Assembly: GCF_002355275.1 (NCBI RefSeq)
Contig: NZ_CP023449.1
Span: forward strand, 3,202,001-3,266,000
Length of the DNA stretch: 64,000 bases
From: Rhizorhabdus dicambivorans
GTDB taxonomy: Bacteria > Pseudomonadota > Alphaproteobacteria > Sphingomonadales > Sphingomonadaceae
Reading direction: 5' to 3'
Shown piece after piece: positions 35,310-44,293 of the stretch (within the stretch, counting starts at the first letter, position 1; each line of letters begins with the position of its first letter). A program made the position numbers and the translations under genes. The notes under the pieces are model-generated. The model had not been told where the DNA came from, ran no database searches, and was given only the letters and a program-made list of their open reading frames with translations.

Positions 35310-37184
35310 ATGGAATCGCAGAGCGGATCAGCCCTGTCGCGACGCCGGTTCGGGCTGATGCTCGGCGCCGCGACGATCGCGCCCGCGCTGCCGCTGCTCG
35401 CCGGCCCGCCCCCCAATCCCCGGCGCCCGGGCCCCTGCCCCATCACCACGCCGGTCGATGCCGCGACGATGAAGCTGATGGAGCATACGCCAGAGATCGC
35501 GACCTATGGCGGCGTCGCGGGATCGGCCGGGGGTGGCCCCCTCGCGCGGCGGATGGACGATTATTCGCCCGAGGGCGAGGAGGCGTGGCGCGCCGCCCTG
35601 GGCGAGGCCGGCATCGCGATTGAGCGGATCGATTGCAGTGGCGATCCGCTCGGCCGGCTCCGCCTGAAGATCGCCGCCGCGGTGATCGAGAACGGGACGC
35701 GCAGCGCCGCGATCGGCTATGGCCGGCCCAACCCCTTCTGGTTTTCCGGGCATGAGCCCTATGTGGTCAACCAGATATCCGGCCCGGTGGTCAACACTCC
35801 CAATGTGATGATCGCGCAGCAGCCGCTCTCCTCGCCGGTCGAGGTCGATGCGTGGATCGAGAAGCTGGACGGCTTTGCCGGGGGATTTGACGGGGTCATC
35901 GCCAAGCTGAAGGCCGACAGGGGGCTGGGCTGCATCCCGCCGCGCGCGCTGCTCGAAAAGACGCTGCCGGTGATCGAGAATTTCCTGGCCGGGCCGCCCG
36001 ATCGCCATCCGATGATCGTCGCGCTGCGCGACCGGATGTCGATCGCCGGGCTGGACAGCCGCACCCGCGCGGCGGCCGAGCAGCGCGCCATCGCCGCGCT
36101 GGAGAAGCGGGCCCGCCCCGCCTTCGGCCGGCTGCGCGGGGTGGTGCGCGACATGCTGCCCGAAGGCCGCGCCGAAGCGGGCGTCTGGGCCCAGCCCGAC
36201 GGCGAGGCGCTCTACGCCGCCAATGTCCGCTCGGTTGGCGACAGCCCGCTGCCGCCCGAGCATATCCACCGGATCGGCCTGGAGCAGGTGCGCGCCGTCA
36301 CGTCGCGGCTCCATGCGCGGCTGCGGCAACTGGGCTTCAGCCGGGGCAGCCTGCGGCAGAAGCTCGACGCGCTCGCCGCCGATCCCCGGCAGCGCTTCCC
36401 CGACAGCGCCGAGGGGCGTGAGGCGGTGCTCGCCTATCTGCGCAAGCTGGTCGCGGGGATGGAGGCGCGCCAGCCGCAGTTCCTGCCCGCCGCGATGATC
36501 CCCAACCAGCGGATGGAAATACGCGCGGTCCCGGCCGCCACCCAGGATTCGGCGCCGGGCGGCTATTATGACGGGCCCTCGCTCGACGGCTCCCGGCCCG
36601 GCATCTACTGGATCAACCTGCGCGACATGGCCTCGGTCCACCGCTACACCCTGCCGACGCTGAGCTACCATGAGGGCGTGCCCGGCCATCACACCCAAGG
36701 TGCCACCCTGCTCTCGCTGCCGCAGGCGCCGCTGCTGCTGCGCATTGCCAGCTTCAACGCCTATCAGGAGGGCTGGGCGCTCTATGCCGAACGCTTCGCC
36801 GCCGAGCTGGGGGTCTATGCGCAGGACCCTGCCGGGGACGTCGGCCGGCTGGCGGACGAGCTGTTCCGCTGCATCCGCCTGGTCGTCGACACCGGCATCC
36901 ACCAGCTCCGATGGAGCCGCGAGCAGGCCATCGCCTATATGGCCGACAATAGCGGCGCGCCGATGAGCGAGACCATCGCCGAGATCGAGCGCTACATGGC
37001 CTGGCCCGGCCAGGCGCTCGGCTACAAGCTCGGCCAGCTCCGCCTGCTGGCGATGCGCGACCGGCTGAAGATGCGGATGGGCAAGGCCTTCGACCTCAAG
37101 GCGTTCCACGGCAAGGTGCTGGGCAATGGCGCGATGCCGATGGACCTGCTGGAAAGCATCGTGATTCCGGCGAAGAAGCGCTGA
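35310..37184 (+). CDS. DUF885 family zinc carboxypeptidase-like protein, Tat-exported
   Basis: 624 residues from ATG 35310. The N-terminus has a twin-arginine signal, SRRRFGLMLGAATIAPALPL, so it is exported folded. The catalytic motif HEGVPGHHTQ (His454-Glu455...His460) is the HExxxxH type of DUF885/PF05960, with LYWINL-type YWINLRDM and YQEGWALYAERFA as downstream blocks supplying the third ligand (Glu). The family is linked to dipeptidase-like peptide hydrolysis. It is transcribed away from the enoyl-CoA hydratase gene. Confidence 0.9.
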   Translation: MESQSGSALSRRRFGLMLGAATIAPALPLLAGPPPNPRRPGPCPITTPVDAATMKLMEHTPEIATYGGVAGSAGGGPLARRMDDYSPEGEEAWRAALGEAGIAIERIDCSGDPLGRLRLKIAAAVIENGTRSAAIGYGRPNPFWFSGHEPYVVNQISGPVVNTPNVMIAQQPLSSPVEVDAWIEKLDGFAGGFDGVIAKLKADRGLGCIPPRALLEKTLPVIENFLAGPPDRHPMIVALRDRMSIAGLDSRTRAAAEQRAIAALEKRARPAFGRLRGVVRDMLPEGRAEAGVWAQPDGEALYAANVRSVGDSPLPPEHIHRIGLEQVRAVTSRLHARLRQLGFSRGSLRQKLDALAADPRQRFPDSAEGREAVLAYLRKLVAGMEARQPQFLPAAMIPNQRMEIRAVPAATQDSAPGGYYDGPSLDGSRPGIYWINLRDMASVHRYTLPTLSYHEGVPGHHTQGATLLSLPQAPLLLRIASFNAYQEGWALYAERFAAELGVYAQDPAGDVGRLADELFRCIRLVVDTGIHQLRWSREQAIAYMADNSGAPMSETIAEIERYMAWPGQALGYKLGQLRLLAMRDRLKMRMGKAFDLKAFHGKVLGNGAMPMDLLESIVIPAKKR

Positions 37185-37191
37185 CAATCGA

Positions 37192-37256
37192 CGTCGCCCC
37201 GGCGGAGGCCGGGGCCGCAAGCGCCTCCTGCGGCTCCGGCCTCCGCCGGAGCGACG
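37192..37256. repeat. REPIN-like repeat, short spacer
   Basis: Arms CGTCGCCCCGGCGGAGGCCG and CGGCCTCCGCCGGAGCGACG with only about 25 bases between, in the gap between the DUF885 gene and the end of amtB. Confidence 0.8.
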
Positions 37257-37282
37257 ATCATAGCCTCAATCGAACCGTGGCC

Positions 37283-38503
37283 TCAATCGAACTCGTAGGC
37301 CCGCTCGCCATGGCTCGACAGGTCGAGGCCGTCATGCTCGGCCTCGGCATCGACGCGCATCGGAACGAACAGCCCGGCGAGCTTCGCCAGCCCATAGCTG
37401 GCCACCGCCGACCAGATCGCCACCACCACCACACCCAGCAGCTGCGCGCCGAACTGATCGAGGATCGTCCGCCCCTCGGCCAGGCCGATGCCGCCGAAAG
37501 CCGCGGCCGCCAGCGGGGCGAGCAGCAGCGATCCGGTCATGCCGCCGATGCCGTGGACCGCGAACACGTCGAGCGAGTCGTCGACCCGCCAGCGCTGCTT
37601 GATCGCCAGCACCGAGGCGAAGCAGACGCCCGCCCCGACCACGCCGCAGAGGATTCCACCGAGCGGCGAGATATAGCCCGCCGCCGGGGTGACGGTGGCG
37701 AGACCCGCGATCGCGCCGGTGACGAGGCCGACCGAGGTCGCCTTGCCGATCTTGATCCGCTCCAGCAACGCCCAGGCGAGGGCGGCGGCGGACGCGGCGA
37801 GATGGGTGGCGGTGAGCGCGCTGCCGGCGGCGGCGTTGGCGGCGAGCGCGGATCCGCCGTTGAAGCCGAACCAGCCGACCCACAGCATGCCCGCGCCGAT
37901 CATCGTCATCGCCGGGCTGTGCGGCGGGATCATCGATTGCGGGAAGCCGCGCCGTCGGCCGATCATGATCGCGATCACCAGCGCCGAGATGCCGGCGGTG
38001 GTGTGGACGACGATGCCGCCCGCGAAATCCAGCACGCCGCGCGTCGCCATCCAGCCGCCGCCCCAGATCCAGTGCGCCGCCGGGATATAGACCACCAGCA
38101 GCCACAGCGCGGAGAACAGCATCACCCAGCCGAAGCGCACCCTTTCCGGAAAGGCGCCGATGACCAGCGCCGGCGTGATGATCGCGAACATCATCTGGTA
38201 GAGGGCGAAAACATTTTCGGGGATGGTGAGGCCCTGGCGGACGCCCTCCAGCCCATGCAGGCCGAGCATCGACAGATCGCCGATCCAGGGAGTGCCGGCG
38301 GCGAAGGCGAGGCTGTAGCCGCCCGCGAACCACAGCACCGAAACCAGCGCCGCGATCGCGAAGCATTGCATCAGCACCGACAGGAAATTCTTCGAACGGA
38401 CGAGCCCGCCGTAGAAGAGCGCCAGCCCCGGCAGGGTCATGAACAGAACCAGCGCGGACGCGACGAGGATGAAGGCGGTATCGCCGCTGTTGATGCCCAT
38501 CAT
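37283..38503 (-). CDS. amtB: Ammonium transporter
   Basis: 406 residues, eleven predicted membrane spans. The start is the first of two adjacent ATGs (38503), after GGTGGGGGGAT. Family marks: GDTAFILVASALVLFMTLPG, ALFYGGLVRSKN, AHWIWGGGWM, DFAGGIVVHTTAGISALV with one pore His, and DDSLDVFAVHGIGGMTGSLL with the second. No glnK gene is adjacent on either side, which is unusual since amtB normally follows glnK; regulation must come from an unlinked PII gene. Confidence 0.95.
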   Translation of the reverse strand: MMGINSGDTAFILVASALVLFMTLPGLALFYGGLVRSKNFLSVLMQCFAIAALVSVLWFAGGYSLAFAAGTPWIGDLSMLGLHGLEGVRQGLTIPENVFALYQMMFAIITPALVIGAFPERVRFGWVMLFSALWLLVVYIPAAHWIWGGGWMATRGVLDFAGGIVVHTTAGISALVIAIMIGRRRGFPQSMIPPHSPAMTMIGAGMLWVGWFGFNGGSALAANAAAGSALTATHLAASAAALAWALLERIKIGKATSVGLVTGAIAGLATVTPAAGYISPLGGILCGVVGAGVCFASVLAIKQRWRVDDSLDVFAVHGIGGMTGSLLLAPLAAAAFGGIGLAEGRTILDQFGAQLLGVVVVAIWSAVASYGLAKLAGLFVPMRVDAEAEHDGLDLSSHGERAYEFD

Positions 38504-38670
38504 ATCCCCCCACCCGTGATTGCAATCTTTGCATGCGCGTTTGGCGATTGCCGCCGGGCGGTGCAAGCCCTTTCAGCCAGCATCTGGCAACACATGGTTT
38601 CGATTCCTGCGATGGTCGGCCTCGCCCGGGCGGGATAGACATTTCCCATCGTCCCCCGAGGAGAACGCCG

Positions 38671-39240
38671 ATGACAGACCGCACCGCCCACCCCAAGGTC
38701 GACCGCCAGTTCGTCGATCGCTGGTCGCCCCGCGCCTTCGACGGCTCGGCGCTGGGCGAGGCCGACCGGGATTCGCTGTTCGAGGCCGCGCGCTGGGCGC
38801 CTTCGGCGTTCAACGCCCAGCCGTGGCGCCTGCTCTACGCCCAGCCGGGCGACGCGAACTGGGAGCGCTTCCTCGCCCTGCTCGTCCCCGCCAACCAGGC
38901 CTGGGCGAAGAATGCATCGCTGCTGATCTTCTTCGTCTCCGCCGCCACATCGCGCGGCAAGCCGTCGCACACCCACAGCTACGATACCGGTGCCGCCTGG
39001 ATGTCGCTGGCGCTGCAGGCCGAGAAGCTGGGGCTGCGCGCGCACGGCATGTCAGGGGTCGATTTCGACGCGGCGAAGGCGGAGCTGGGCGTACCCGACG
39101 ACTTCCGCATCGAGGCCGCCGCCGCGGTCGGCCGCCAGACCGACGCATCGGTGCTGCCCGAAGCCTATCGCGACAAGGAAGCGCCGAGCGACCGCAAGCC
39201 GCTGGCGGAAGTGGCGTTTGCGGGGAATTTTGTAGGCTGA
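38671..39240 (+). CDS. Nitroreductase family protein
   Basis: 189 residues, ATG 38671 after CGAGGAGAACGCCG. It matches the FMN-binding nitroreductase fold: RQFVDRWSPRAFDGSALGEA with SPRAF, FEAARWAPSAFNAQPWRLLY (flavin contacts), HSYDTGAAWMSLALQAEKLG and a GMSGVD region. Members reduce nitro-aromatics, quinones or act in biosynthesis; the substrate here is unknown. It is transcribed divergently from amtB with about 170 bases between. Confidence 0.9.
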   Translation: MTDRTAHPKVDRQFVDRWSPRAFDGSALGEADRDSLFEAARWAPSAFNAQPWRLLYAQPGDANWERFLALLVPANQAWAKNASLLIFFVSAATSRGKPSHTHSYDTGAAWMSLALQAEKLGLRAHGMSGVDFDAAKAELGVPDDFRIEAAAAVGRQTDASVLPEAYRDKEAPSDRKPLAEVAFAGNFVG

Positions 39241-39293
39241 TCTCTCGCGTCGTCTCGGCGGAAGCCGGGCGACGGCCTGTTTCAAGACTCGGC

Positions 39294-40178
39294 TCAGCCC
39301 TCCGCCAGCAGCCTCGGCACCTCGCCGGGCAGGTCGCGCGCGAGGAAGCCGATCGGGCCGATCCGCCCGGCGGCACGGCGGCCCGCTTCGCCATGGAGCC
39401 AAACGCCCCAGGCGGCGGCGGTCAGCGGATCGGCGCCCTGCGCGGCGAGCCCGGCCATGATCCCGGCGAGCACGTCGCCCGAACCCCCGGTGGCAAGGCC
39501 CACGCAGTCGCTGGAGTAGAGCAGGGTCTCCCCGCCCGGCGCGGCGATCACCGTCTCGCCCGCCTTCAGCACGACGACGGCGTTGAAGGTGCCGGCGACC
39601 GACTGGGCGCAGGCGACCGGATCGGCGCCGATCTCCTCGGCCGAAACGCCGGTCAGGCAGGCCATCTCGCCATGATGCGGGGTCAGGATCACCCGCCCGC
39701 CACGCCCCGCGATCAGCGGGGCATGGGCGCGCGCAGCGCAGATCGCGGCGGCATCGAGCACCGCGACCTGATCGTCGGCCAGCAGCGGCAGCAGCCCGTC
39801 GATCAGCGCGCAGGCGCTGGGCTGGCTGACCATGCCCGGGCCGATCAGCAGCGTGTGGCAATAGCGGGCCGGATCGGCGAGCGCGGCGGCCGCATCCGTC
39901 GCGATCTCGCCGTCCTCCGCAGTGGGAAGGCCGATCATCGCCGCCTCCGGCACCAGCACGCCAAGATGCATCGCCGCCGCGTCGACGGTGGCGATCTGGA
40001 GCTTGCCCGCGCCGCTGCGCAGCACCGCTTCGCCGGTCAGCCCCAGTGCGCCCGGCACGAACATGCTGCCGCCGACGAGCAGCACCCGCCCCCGCATATT
40101 CTTGTCGGCATGGGATTCATGATCGGGCAGCGGATGCGCGGCGCGCCAGGCCGCGTCCAGGGGCATCGTGCCGCTCAT
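39294..40178 (-). CDS. nnrD: ADP-dependent NAD(P)H-hydrate dehydratase (stand-alone)
   Basis: 294 residues from ATG 40178, overlapping the histidine phosphatase stop (ATGA). YjeF_C type: MRGRVLLVGGSMFVPGALGL, GAGKLQIATVD, LLIGPGMV, VILTPHHGEMACLTGV, VVLKAGETVIAAPGG, ATGGSGDVLAGIMAGLAAQG. It is the same enzyme class as the C-terminal half of the bifunctional nnr at 24651-26036, so the genome carries two dehydratases. Whether this copy keeps the role or uses another cofactor-like substrate is unknown. Confidence 0.92.
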   Translation of the reverse strand: MSGTMPLDAAWRAAHPLPDHESHADKNMRGRVLLVGGSMFVPGALGLTGEAVLRSGAGKLQIATVDAAAMHLGVLVPEAAMIGLPTAEDGEIATDAAAALADPARYCHTLLIGPGMVSQPSACALIDGLLPLLADDQVAVLDAAAICAARAHAPLIAGRGGRVILTPHHGEMACLTGVSAEEIGADPVACAQSVAGTFNAVVVLKAGETVIAAPGGETLLYSSDCVGLATGGSGDVLAGIMAGLAAQGADPLTAAAWGVWLHGEAGRRAAGRIGPIGFLARDLPGEVPRLLAEG

Positions 40179-40939
40179 CCGCGCGCCGCCACGATCGGAT
40201 CGGGCGCCCGCGTCACCGGGGCATGCTCGGCCTCCATCGGCGCGGTGGCGTTGTAACGCGCGAGGACGAGATTGCCGCCGCGCCCCGCCGAGGGATCGAA
40301 ATGATATTCGGTGACCGAGCAATTGGCGACATCGGCCTCGCGATCGATGCCCAGGATGCGCGCCTCGTCCATATTCTCGACGATGTAGCGCAGGCACAGC
40401 ACCACCACCTGATGCGCGAAGATCATCACTCGCCGCCCGGAATAGTGGAGCGAGATGGTGTCGAGCAGCGAGCGCAGCCGCAGGATCACGTCGCACCAGC
40501 TCTCGCCACCGGGCGGGCGGTGATAGAATTTGCCGAGCGTCGAGCGGAACCCCGCCTGATCGGGAAAGATGTTGCGGATGCCGTGGCTGGTCAGCCCGTC
40601 GAGGACACCGAACTCCTTCTCGCGCAGCCGCTCATCCATGCAGATGGCTTCATTCGCCTCGGCCCCGCCCGCGTCGCGGAACAGCCGTGCCGTCTCCAGC
40701 GCACGGAGATAGGGCGAGGAGAGGATGATCTCGGGCCGCTGCGCCGCCGTCCCCTGCGAGAACCAGTGTCCCAGCGCCCGGGCCTGGCGCCGGCCAAGCT
40801 CGCTGAGCGGCACATCGACGTCCCGCCCGCTGATCGCGATGCGATCGAGCGCCGCCTGGTCGGCTTCATCGCGTGCGACATTGCCCGCGCTCTGGCCGTG
40901 CCTGATGATCCACAATCGGCTAGGCCAGCTCTGCCTCAC
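40175..40939 (-). CDS. Histidine phosphatase family protein
   Basis: 254 residues from a GTG at 40939 that overlaps the metallopeptidase stop (GTGA at 40936-40939). The catalytic RHG motif is in RLWIIRHGQSAGNVARDEAD; the second-half residues are SSPYLRALETARLF, REKEFGVLDGL and FAHQVVVLCLRYIVE (second catalytic His). Phosphoglycerate-mutase-like fold; the substrate is unknown. Overlaps on both sides place it in one transcript with the peptidase and nnrD. Confidence 0.88.
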   Translation of the reverse strand: MRQSWPSRLWIIRHGQSAGNVARDEADQAALDRIAISGRDVDVPLSELGRRQARALGHWFSQGTAAQRPEIILSSPYLRALETARLFRDAGGAEANEAICMDERLREKEFGVLDGLTSHGIRNIFPDQAGFRSTLGKFYHRPPGGESWCDVILRLRSLLDTISLHYSGRRVMIFAHQVVVLCLRYIVENMDEARILGIDREADVANCSVTEYHFDPSAGRGGNLVLARYNATAPMEAEHAPVTRAPDPIVAARG

Positions 40940-41808
40940 GGAGCAGCGCTTCCGAAGGTGTCGCAGCGCGCGGGATCGCCGGTCGAAAGCCCGATCTGCA
41001 GCCATTTCTGCCGCTCGGCGGCGCTGCCATGGGTGAATCCCTCCGGCACGACATAGCCCTGGCTGGCCTTCTGGAGCGTGTCGTCGCCCACCGCCGCGGC
41101 GGCGCGCAGGCCCGCTTCGGCATCGCCGGGTTCGAGCAGGTTCCGGTCCTGCGCGGCCCAGACGCCGGCATAGCAATCGGCCTGCAATTCCACCTTCACC
41201 TGCAGCGCATTGGCCTCGTCCTCGCTCAGGCGGCGCTGCGCGGCGTGGACCTTGCCGAGCGTGCCTTCGAGGTCCTGGATATGGTGGCCCACCTCATGCG
41301 CGATCACATAGGCCTGGGCGAAGTCGCCGGGCGCGCCGAAGCGGCCGGAAAGCTCGTCGAAGAAGCTGGTATCGAGATAGATGCGCTTGTCGGCCGGGCA
41401 GTAGAAGGGGCCGGCGGACGAACTGGCTGCGCCGCAGCCCGACTGGGTGCCGCCCGGATAGAAGACCAGCGTGGTGGGCTCGTAGCGGCCGCCCTGCTCC
41501 TCGAACAGGCGCCCCCAGACCCGCTCGGTCGAGCCGAGCACCTTGAGCGATCGGCTCATCACCGGCGTCTTCTCGCCCGGCGCCGAGCCGGGTTCGCTGC
41601 GCTGGACCTGCTGCCCGCCATCGGTCGCCACGCCGACCAGCGACAGCGGGTTCACCCCGAACACCAGCGAGACGATGATGATCAGGATGATCGAGCCGCA
41701 GCCGAGCCCGCCGCGCCCGAGCGGGAGGCCCATCGGCAGCCCGAAGCCGCCGCCTCCGCCCGACCGAATCTCATAATTGCTGCTTTCGGATTCGTCGTCG
41801 AGCCGCAT
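40936..41808 (-). CDS. Neutral zinc metallopeptidase, YpfJ/PF04228 family
   Basis: 290 residues from ATG 41808 behind CAGGAGGCAGGC. A polar, Gly-rich N-terminus, one membrane helix (about residues 36-52, GCGSIILIIIVSLVFGVNP), then a zinc domain with HEVGHH (His171-Glu172-xx-His175) and VELQADCYAGVWA giving the third ligand. AGPFYCPADKRIYLDTSFF is a further family block. It is anchored at the membrane; the peptide target is unknown. It is first in an overlapping three-gene set. Confidence 0.92.
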   Translation of the reverse strand: MRLDDESESSNYEIRSGGGGGFGLPMGLPLGRGGLGCGSIILIIIVSLVFGVNPLSLVGVATDGGQQVQRSEPGSAPGEKTPVMSRSLKVLGSTERVWGRLFEEQGGRYEPTTLVFYPGGTQSGCGAASSSAGPFYCPADKRIYLDTSFFDELSGRFGAPGDFAQAYVIAHEVGHHIQDLEGTLGKVHAAQRRLSEDEANALQVKVELQADCYAGVWAAQDRNLLEPGDAEAGLRAAAAVGDDTLQKASQGYVVPEGFTHGSAAERQKWLQIGLSTGDPARCDTFGSAAP

Positions 41809-41943
41809 GCCTGCCTCCTGGGGTGGAAATGCTCCGAAGCCGTAATGGTTGCGCGCAACCCGCTGCATGGCGCCCCGACAGCTCGGCTTACCGAACGTTA
41901 ACCATGTTCGGCCTACAGCGCATCGTTCGAAGGGAGAGGCGTG

Positions 41944-43314
41944 ATGGACATGGCGGGGGCCCCCAGCTTGGCGGGAGAGACGGCGCTGACCGAACAGGAT
42001 TTCGCCGATCGCATCGCCGTGTACAACGCCGATGGCGGGCTGCGCGAACGCCTCGCCGCCTTATGGGAGCGCGCTTCCGACCTCATCCTGGCCGCGGCGC
42101 GCGATCAGTGGGAGCCGGTGACGCGGGGCCTGCGCGAGGCGCATGTCGAAACCGGGGCGGCAAGCCGCGTCTCGTTCGACATCGAGGTGCTGATCGAGCG
42201 CCGGCGCCACCTCTATACCCAGCCCATCGATCAACAGTGGATGCGCGTGCTGAACCAGGGCGGCGTGTTCATGTTCCGGCTCAAGGTGCCGGCGCCGGCC
42301 GTGGTGCAGGGGCTGACCAGCGAGACCCGGCTGCTCGTCGACCGCATCGCCGAGCGCTTTTCCGACGAGCCCGAATTCGTCATCCAGGCCCAGCGCACCG
42401 TCGACATGCTGGCGATGATCGAGCTGGAGCTGATCCTTTCCTATGAGAATGCGGTCCGCCGCGAGGCGATCAAGGCGCGCCGCGAAGGCGCCGCTTCGAT
42501 GTTCCGCACCGACATCAGCGATATCCTGGCCGCGACGCTCGAACGCTCCGGCACGCTGCGCGAGCAGACCGGCCTCACCTCGCGCGCGGCACGGGGCATG
42601 CTGGGCAAGACATCCGAAGTCGCGGCCGCCGCCCAGCAATCGGCGACGGCGATGCGCGATGCGGCGATGACCGCCGCCGGCCTGATCCGTGCGATCGAGG
42701 AGGCCCGCCGCGAGGTCGACATCGCCTCCGACGTCGCCACCCGCGCCGCCGACCAGTCGGCCAGGGCACTGTCGGTCTCCGAGGCGCTGTCGGACCACGC
42801 CCGCGCGATCGAATCGATCCTGGGCCTGATCCGCGACATCGCCGGGCAGACCAACCTGCTCGCGCTCAACGCGACGATCGAGGCCGCCCGCGCCGGCGAA
42901 GCGGGCCGCGGCTTCGCGGTGGTCGCGCAGGAGGTGAAGAACCTCGCCAGCCAGACCGCCCGCGCGACCGACGACATCGCCCAGAAGATCAGCTCGATCC
43001 AGAGCGCCACCCATCAGGCGGTCGAGGCCAACGGCTCGATCCGGGCGACGGTGGGCGAGGTCGAGAGCCTGGCCGGCCGCATCCGCGAGGCGATGGACAA
43101 CCAGGCGCGCACCGTGACGATGATCACCGCCGCCGTCGACGAGACCGCGATGGCCGCCGACTCGATGTCGACCACCATCGCCTCGATCCGCGAGGATACC
43201 GAGAATGTCACGGGCGGCATCGACCGGCTGGAGGAAGGCTTCGGCCTGGTCGACGGCCAGCTCGGCCGGCTGGAGAACACCGCCCACGAGTTCGCCGCGC
43301 GGCTGGCCGGCTGA
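41944..43314 (+). CDS. Soluble methyl-accepting chemotaxis protein with globin-like sensor lacking the heme His
   Basis: 456 residues, no membrane segment, so a cytosolic receptor. The start is ATG 41944 (a GTG directly precedes it), with GGGAGAGG upstream. Residues ~1-180 are all-helical and read like a globin-coupled sensor ([20 protein letters not shown] matching the E-F region), but the position of the proximal His is taken by Phe ([11 protein letters not shown]). Residues ~185-456 are the signalling coiled coil with the hairpin tip [20 protein letters not shown] then [17 protein letters not shown]. No che genes are near. Confidence 0.88.
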   Translation: MDMAGAPSLAGETALTEQDFADRIAVYNADGGLRERLAALWERASDLILAAARDQWEPVTRGLREAHVETGAASRVSFDIEVLIERRRHLYTQPIDQQWMRVLNQGGVFMFRLKVPAPAVVQGLTSETRLLVDRIAERFSDEPEFVIQAQRTVDMLAMIELELILSYENAVRREAIKARREGAASMFRTDISDILAATLERSGTLREQTGLTSRAARGMLGKTSEVAAAAQQSATAMRDAAMTAAGLIRAIEEARREVDIASDVATRAADQSARALSVSEALSDHARAIESILGLIRDIAGQTNLLALNATIEAARAGEAGRGFAVVAQEVKNLASQTARATDDIAQKISSIQSATHQAVEANGSIRATVGEVESLAGRIREAMDNQARTVTMITAAVDETAMAADSMSTTIASIREDTENVTGGIDRLEEGFGLVDGQLGRLENTAHEFAARLAG

Positions 43315-43458
43315 GGATTGGGCTGAGGCGCCGACGCGCGCGCACAAGGCGCCGCATCCCACGATCCTTGCGGATTCCCGCCCGCGCTAACCCAAATGGG
43401 GCAGGCAGGACATCCATCCCCGGTGAGATAGTCCCGCCATCGTCAATGGGGGGTTGGC

Positions 43459-43560
43459 ATGTCGTCGCGGGAAAAGGATATCGTCTTCTTCATATTGGTC
43501 GCGCTGCTGCTGTTCGTGCTGCTCTACATCGGCGTGGGCTATTATTCGCCCGGGGCCTGA
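43459..43560 (+). CDS. 33-residue single-span membrane protein
   Basis: Short frame MSSREKDIVFFILVALLLFV followed by LLYIGVGYYSPGA: a charged start and one membrane helix. GGGGGG lies just upstream of the ATG (ATGGGGGGTTGGC), a usable ribosome site. It is in the gap between the chemotaxis receptor and DUF2061 genes. No function is known. Confidence 0.5.
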   Translation: MSSREKDIVFFILVALLLFVLLYIGVGYYSPGA

Positions 43561-43647
43561 CCGGCGAAGCCATGCGAAAGCAGACCGCGAGCATCAAGCG
43601 AGGAAACCGATAACCGAGACCGGCAAAATCAATTTGCCTTATTGCGA

Positions 43648-43911
43648 ATGAATTGCAATATCAAATCCATGCCCACGGACCTGATCAAGACCTTCACCTA
43701 TCTGACCATCCACCTGACGGTGGGGTTCAGCGTCGCCTATCTGCTGACCGGATCGGTGCAGGTGGCGGGCGGCATCGCCCTCATCGAACCCTGCATCAAC
43801 GCCGTCGCCTTCTTCTTCCACGAGAAGGCGTGGAAGCTGAAGCTGAATGGTGCGGCCCCGCAACACGCCGCGACGCGCGGGCCGCTGACCGGTGCTCGCC
43901 CCGCGGTCTGA
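43648..43911 (+). CDS. DUF2061 membrane protein
   Basis: 87 residues from ATG 43648. A later ATG at 43669 (MPTDLIKTF) is equally possible. KTFTYLTIHLTVGFSVAYLL, then AGGIALIEPCINAVAFFFHE and KAW, is the whole DUF2061 (PF09834) domain: two membrane helices with IEP and FHE motifs. The family function is unknown. The gene is the last clearly chromosomal one before the lower-GC block that starts near 44.1 kb. Confidence 0.85.
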   Translation: MNCNIKSMPTDLIKTFTYLTIHLTVGFSVAYLLTGSVQVAGGIALIEPCINAVAFFFHEKAWKLKLNGAAPQHAATRGPLTGARPAV

Positions 43912-44293
43912 CGACGGTCGCCTGCGGACAACACGCGACAGCACTTCCCGCAGGAAGCCCGCCATTACAGAGTGCGGCGGGGACCAAGCCGCTAACGTCC
44001 GTGACTTCGAATCCTCATCGAAGGTTCCGCCAAGCTCGACGGGCTGGCATCGATGCTCTGGCGGCGGGACAACACGCTGACGTAAGCGATGCAACTGGTA
44101 GGCGTGTCCTATATCAAAACCTACTCTGCCATTCTGAATAGGTGCACAAGCTATAATAGTATCTTTTGATACTGAAATCCAGCCCCTGCGCGAATAAGCG
44201 GAGCTACGCCACTCTTTAATGGCCCCCATAAGCTACACAGAGTCCGGAAGTGCACTTATTGCATCCAGCGATGCTATCTGACAGTGAGCGGAC
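43912..44293. other. 382-base gap at the left edge of the low-GC block
   Basis: The first ~180 bases match chromosomal composition and show no gene. From about 44,100 the sequence turns AT-richer and holds TATAAT (44152-44157) next to a perfect 6-bp inverted repeat (44158-44173), listed separately. No integrase, repeat of the tRNA end, or other border element is visible. Confidence 0.6.
44152..44173 (+). promoter_or_regulatory. TATAAT with adjoining inverted repeat, candidate promoter/operator of the kinase gene
   Basis: A perfect -10-like TATAAT at 44152-44157 is followed at once by AGTATC-TTTT-GATACT. A good -35 box is not seen at the expected distance. The repeat could be a repressor site or a small hairpin. 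The kinase ATG is about 120 bases downstream. Confidence 0.3.

Noticed and set aside
35328-37220. 630-codon minus-strand frame
   Set aside because: Antisense to the DUF885 peptidase gene, whose HExxxxH motif and Tat signal are clear.
43912-44293. Possible attL matching the tRNA-Thr 3' end
   Set aside because: I looked for GGTTCGAGTCCTGTAAGCGG or a close copy near the left edge of the island and found none.
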